6,893 nucleotides of DNA from Alphaproteobacteria bacterium. GTDB taxonomy: Bacteria; Pseudomonadota; Alphaproteobacteria; Rs-D84. The translations under genes were made by a program, and so were the position numbers. The notes below the pieces were generated by a model. That model was not told the DNA's origin. It saw only the letters and a list, made by a program, of their open reading frames with translations, and did not search any database. The DNA lies in assembly GCA_017642625.1 (NCBI GenBank), contig JAGCOQ010000004.1, positions 1 to 6,893 on the forward strand, written 5' to 3'. Position 1 is the stretch's first letter. The number at the start of each line of letters is the position of its first letter. Below are positions 6,414-6,893 of the stretch, piece after piece.

Positions 6414-6436
6414 GTTATAATATCTGGGGTTATAAT
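6408..6436 (+). promoter_or_regulatory. Predicted promoter for the HU/IHF-family gene
   Basis: TTGCAA (6408-6413) and a consensus TATAAT (6431-6436) are separated by 17 bp. Another TATAAT at 6416-6421 lacks a properly spaced -35, so I favour the downstream one. Transcription would begin near 6443, giving a leader of about 35 nt with AAGGA at 6463-6467. Confidence 0.6.
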
Positions 6437-6476
6437 AACCGCACAAAGTTAGTTTTTTAAACAAGGATGGAAAGAT

Positions 6477-6770
6477 ATGGCAACAATAACCAGAATTGAT
6501 TTTGCAAACAGATTGCGCGAACGCTTTGGTTTAACAACTGCGGATGCAGGAAAACTGGTGGACGTCGTTTTCGAAGAAATTCGTGAAGCGTTAATTAACG
6601 GCGAAGATGTTAAGTTCGCTGGATTTGGCACTTTCAAGATTTTAACAAAATCTGCGCGTATGGGTCGCAATCCAAAAACTGGTGCGCCCGCGGTTATATC
6701 TGCACGCAGGGTTGCAACCTTTCGCCCCAGCAGTGAATTTCGTATTCGCGTAGCACAGGGAAAAAAATAA
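6477..6770 (+). CDS. HU/IHF-family DNA-binding protein, IHF-alpha-like
   Basis: This encodes a 97-residue nucleoid-associated protein of the bacterial histone-like family. The N-terminal helices (about 6-42) would form the dimer core. They are followed by GFGTF (49-53) and the DNA-binding beta-arm with the family signature GRNPKTG at 63-69. P66 is the proline expected to intercalate at DNA kinks. The segment ARRVATFRPS (76-85) is closer to IHF alpha (ARRVVTFRPG) than to typical HU, so an IHF-alpha role is plausible, but whether it acts as a homodimer or with a beta partner cannot be told here. Length fits the family (90-100 residues). ATG at 6477 has AAGGA 9 nt upstream; the upstream ATG at 6467 is in another frame. 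The gene is monocistronic with its own terminator. It diverges from tRNA-Arg and might bind the shared promoter region itself. Confidence 0.95.
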   Translation: MATITRIDFANRLRERFGLTTADAGKLVDVVFEEIREALINGEDVKFAGFGTFKILTKSARMGRNPKTGAPAVISARRVATFRPSSEFRIRVAQGKK

Positions 6771-6798
6771 AAAAATGCCGGCAAATGCCGGTATTTTT
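6771..6798. terminator. Bidirectional Rho-independent terminator
   Basis: AAAAATGCCGGC (6771-6782), loop AAAT, then GCCGGTATTTTT (6787-6798). The 12-bp stem has one G-U pair and a GC core flanked by A and T runs. It begins immediately after the HU/IHF stop codon. On the other strand it follows the stop of the partial gene at 6815 by 16 nt, so it serves both convergent genes. Confidence 0.88.
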
Positions 6799-6814
6799 AT
6801 TTAATTAAAAACCA

Positions 6815-6893
6815 TTATTCTGTTGGCTGTAAAGACGCACGAATATCAGCAATATTTGATGCACGTTCAGCAATCAAACTGTTCAAGTTTGCA
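6815..6893 (-). CDS. 3' end of an unidentified protein-coding gene (partial)
   Basis: On the minus strand an open frame of 25 codons enters from the window edge and stops at TAA (6815-6817). The encoded C-terminus ends in ADIRASLQPTE, preceded by a helix-like amphipathic stretch (LIAERASNIADI). The adjacent bidirectional terminator supports a genuine gene end. The fragment is too short to name a family. Confidence 0.6.
   Translation of the reverse strand, partial: ANLNSLIAERASNIADIRASLQPTE

Noticed and set aside
6416..6421. First TATAAT upstream of the HU/IHF gene as the main -10 box
   Set aside because: It lacks a recognisable -35 at 16-18 bp, whereas the second TATAAT at 6431 has TTGCAA at exactly 17 bp.

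Overview
This 6.9-kb window looks like the chromosome of a Gram-negative bacterium of moderate, slightly AT-leaning composition. The signs are a lipobox PLD-family lipoprotein, a signal peptide without any Gram-positive wall anchor, an IHF-alpha-like DNA-binding protein, and compact bidirectional intrinsic terminators. My best guess, held with low confidence, is an uncultured host-associated alphaproteobacterium. Its InlB-type repeats are better known from Gram-positive surface proteins.

Layout from left to right: the 3' end of an unidentified plus-strand gene (1-78); a short gene-free stretch with a hairpin (79-165); a bidirectional terminator (166-192); a very large minus-strand gene (211-4179) for a secreted, cysteine-rich, 1322-residue repeat protein; a 179-bp divergent intergenic region with one promoter facing each way; a plus-strand gene (4359-5948) for a ClsC-like phospholipase D superfamily lipoprotein with two HKD motifs; a minus-strand gene (5949-6278) for a small three-helix membrane protein with a Cys/His-rich loop, whose stop codon directly abuts that of the PLD gene; tRNA-Arg(CCU) on the minus strand (6300-6375), only 21 nt upstream of the membrane-protein start; divergent promoters that share one palindromic TTGCAA as their -35 box; an HU/IHF-family gene (6477-6770, plus); a second bidirectional terminator (6771-6798); and the 3' end of an unidentified minus-strand gene (6815 to the edge).

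The most unusual item is the giant secreted protein. It has a charge-segregated N-terminus (acidic, then Arg/Ser/Thr-rich), a middle region with many cysteine pairs spaced C-x6-C, five InlB-like repeats each carrying four cysteines, and an acidic tail encoded by a 57-bp tandem repeat. I do not recognise this architecture as a named family. A surface or envelope role is inferred from the signal peptide and composition. The two divergent envelope genes (repeat protein and PLD lipoprotein) could be co-expressed, but nothing in the sequence ties them to one pathway.
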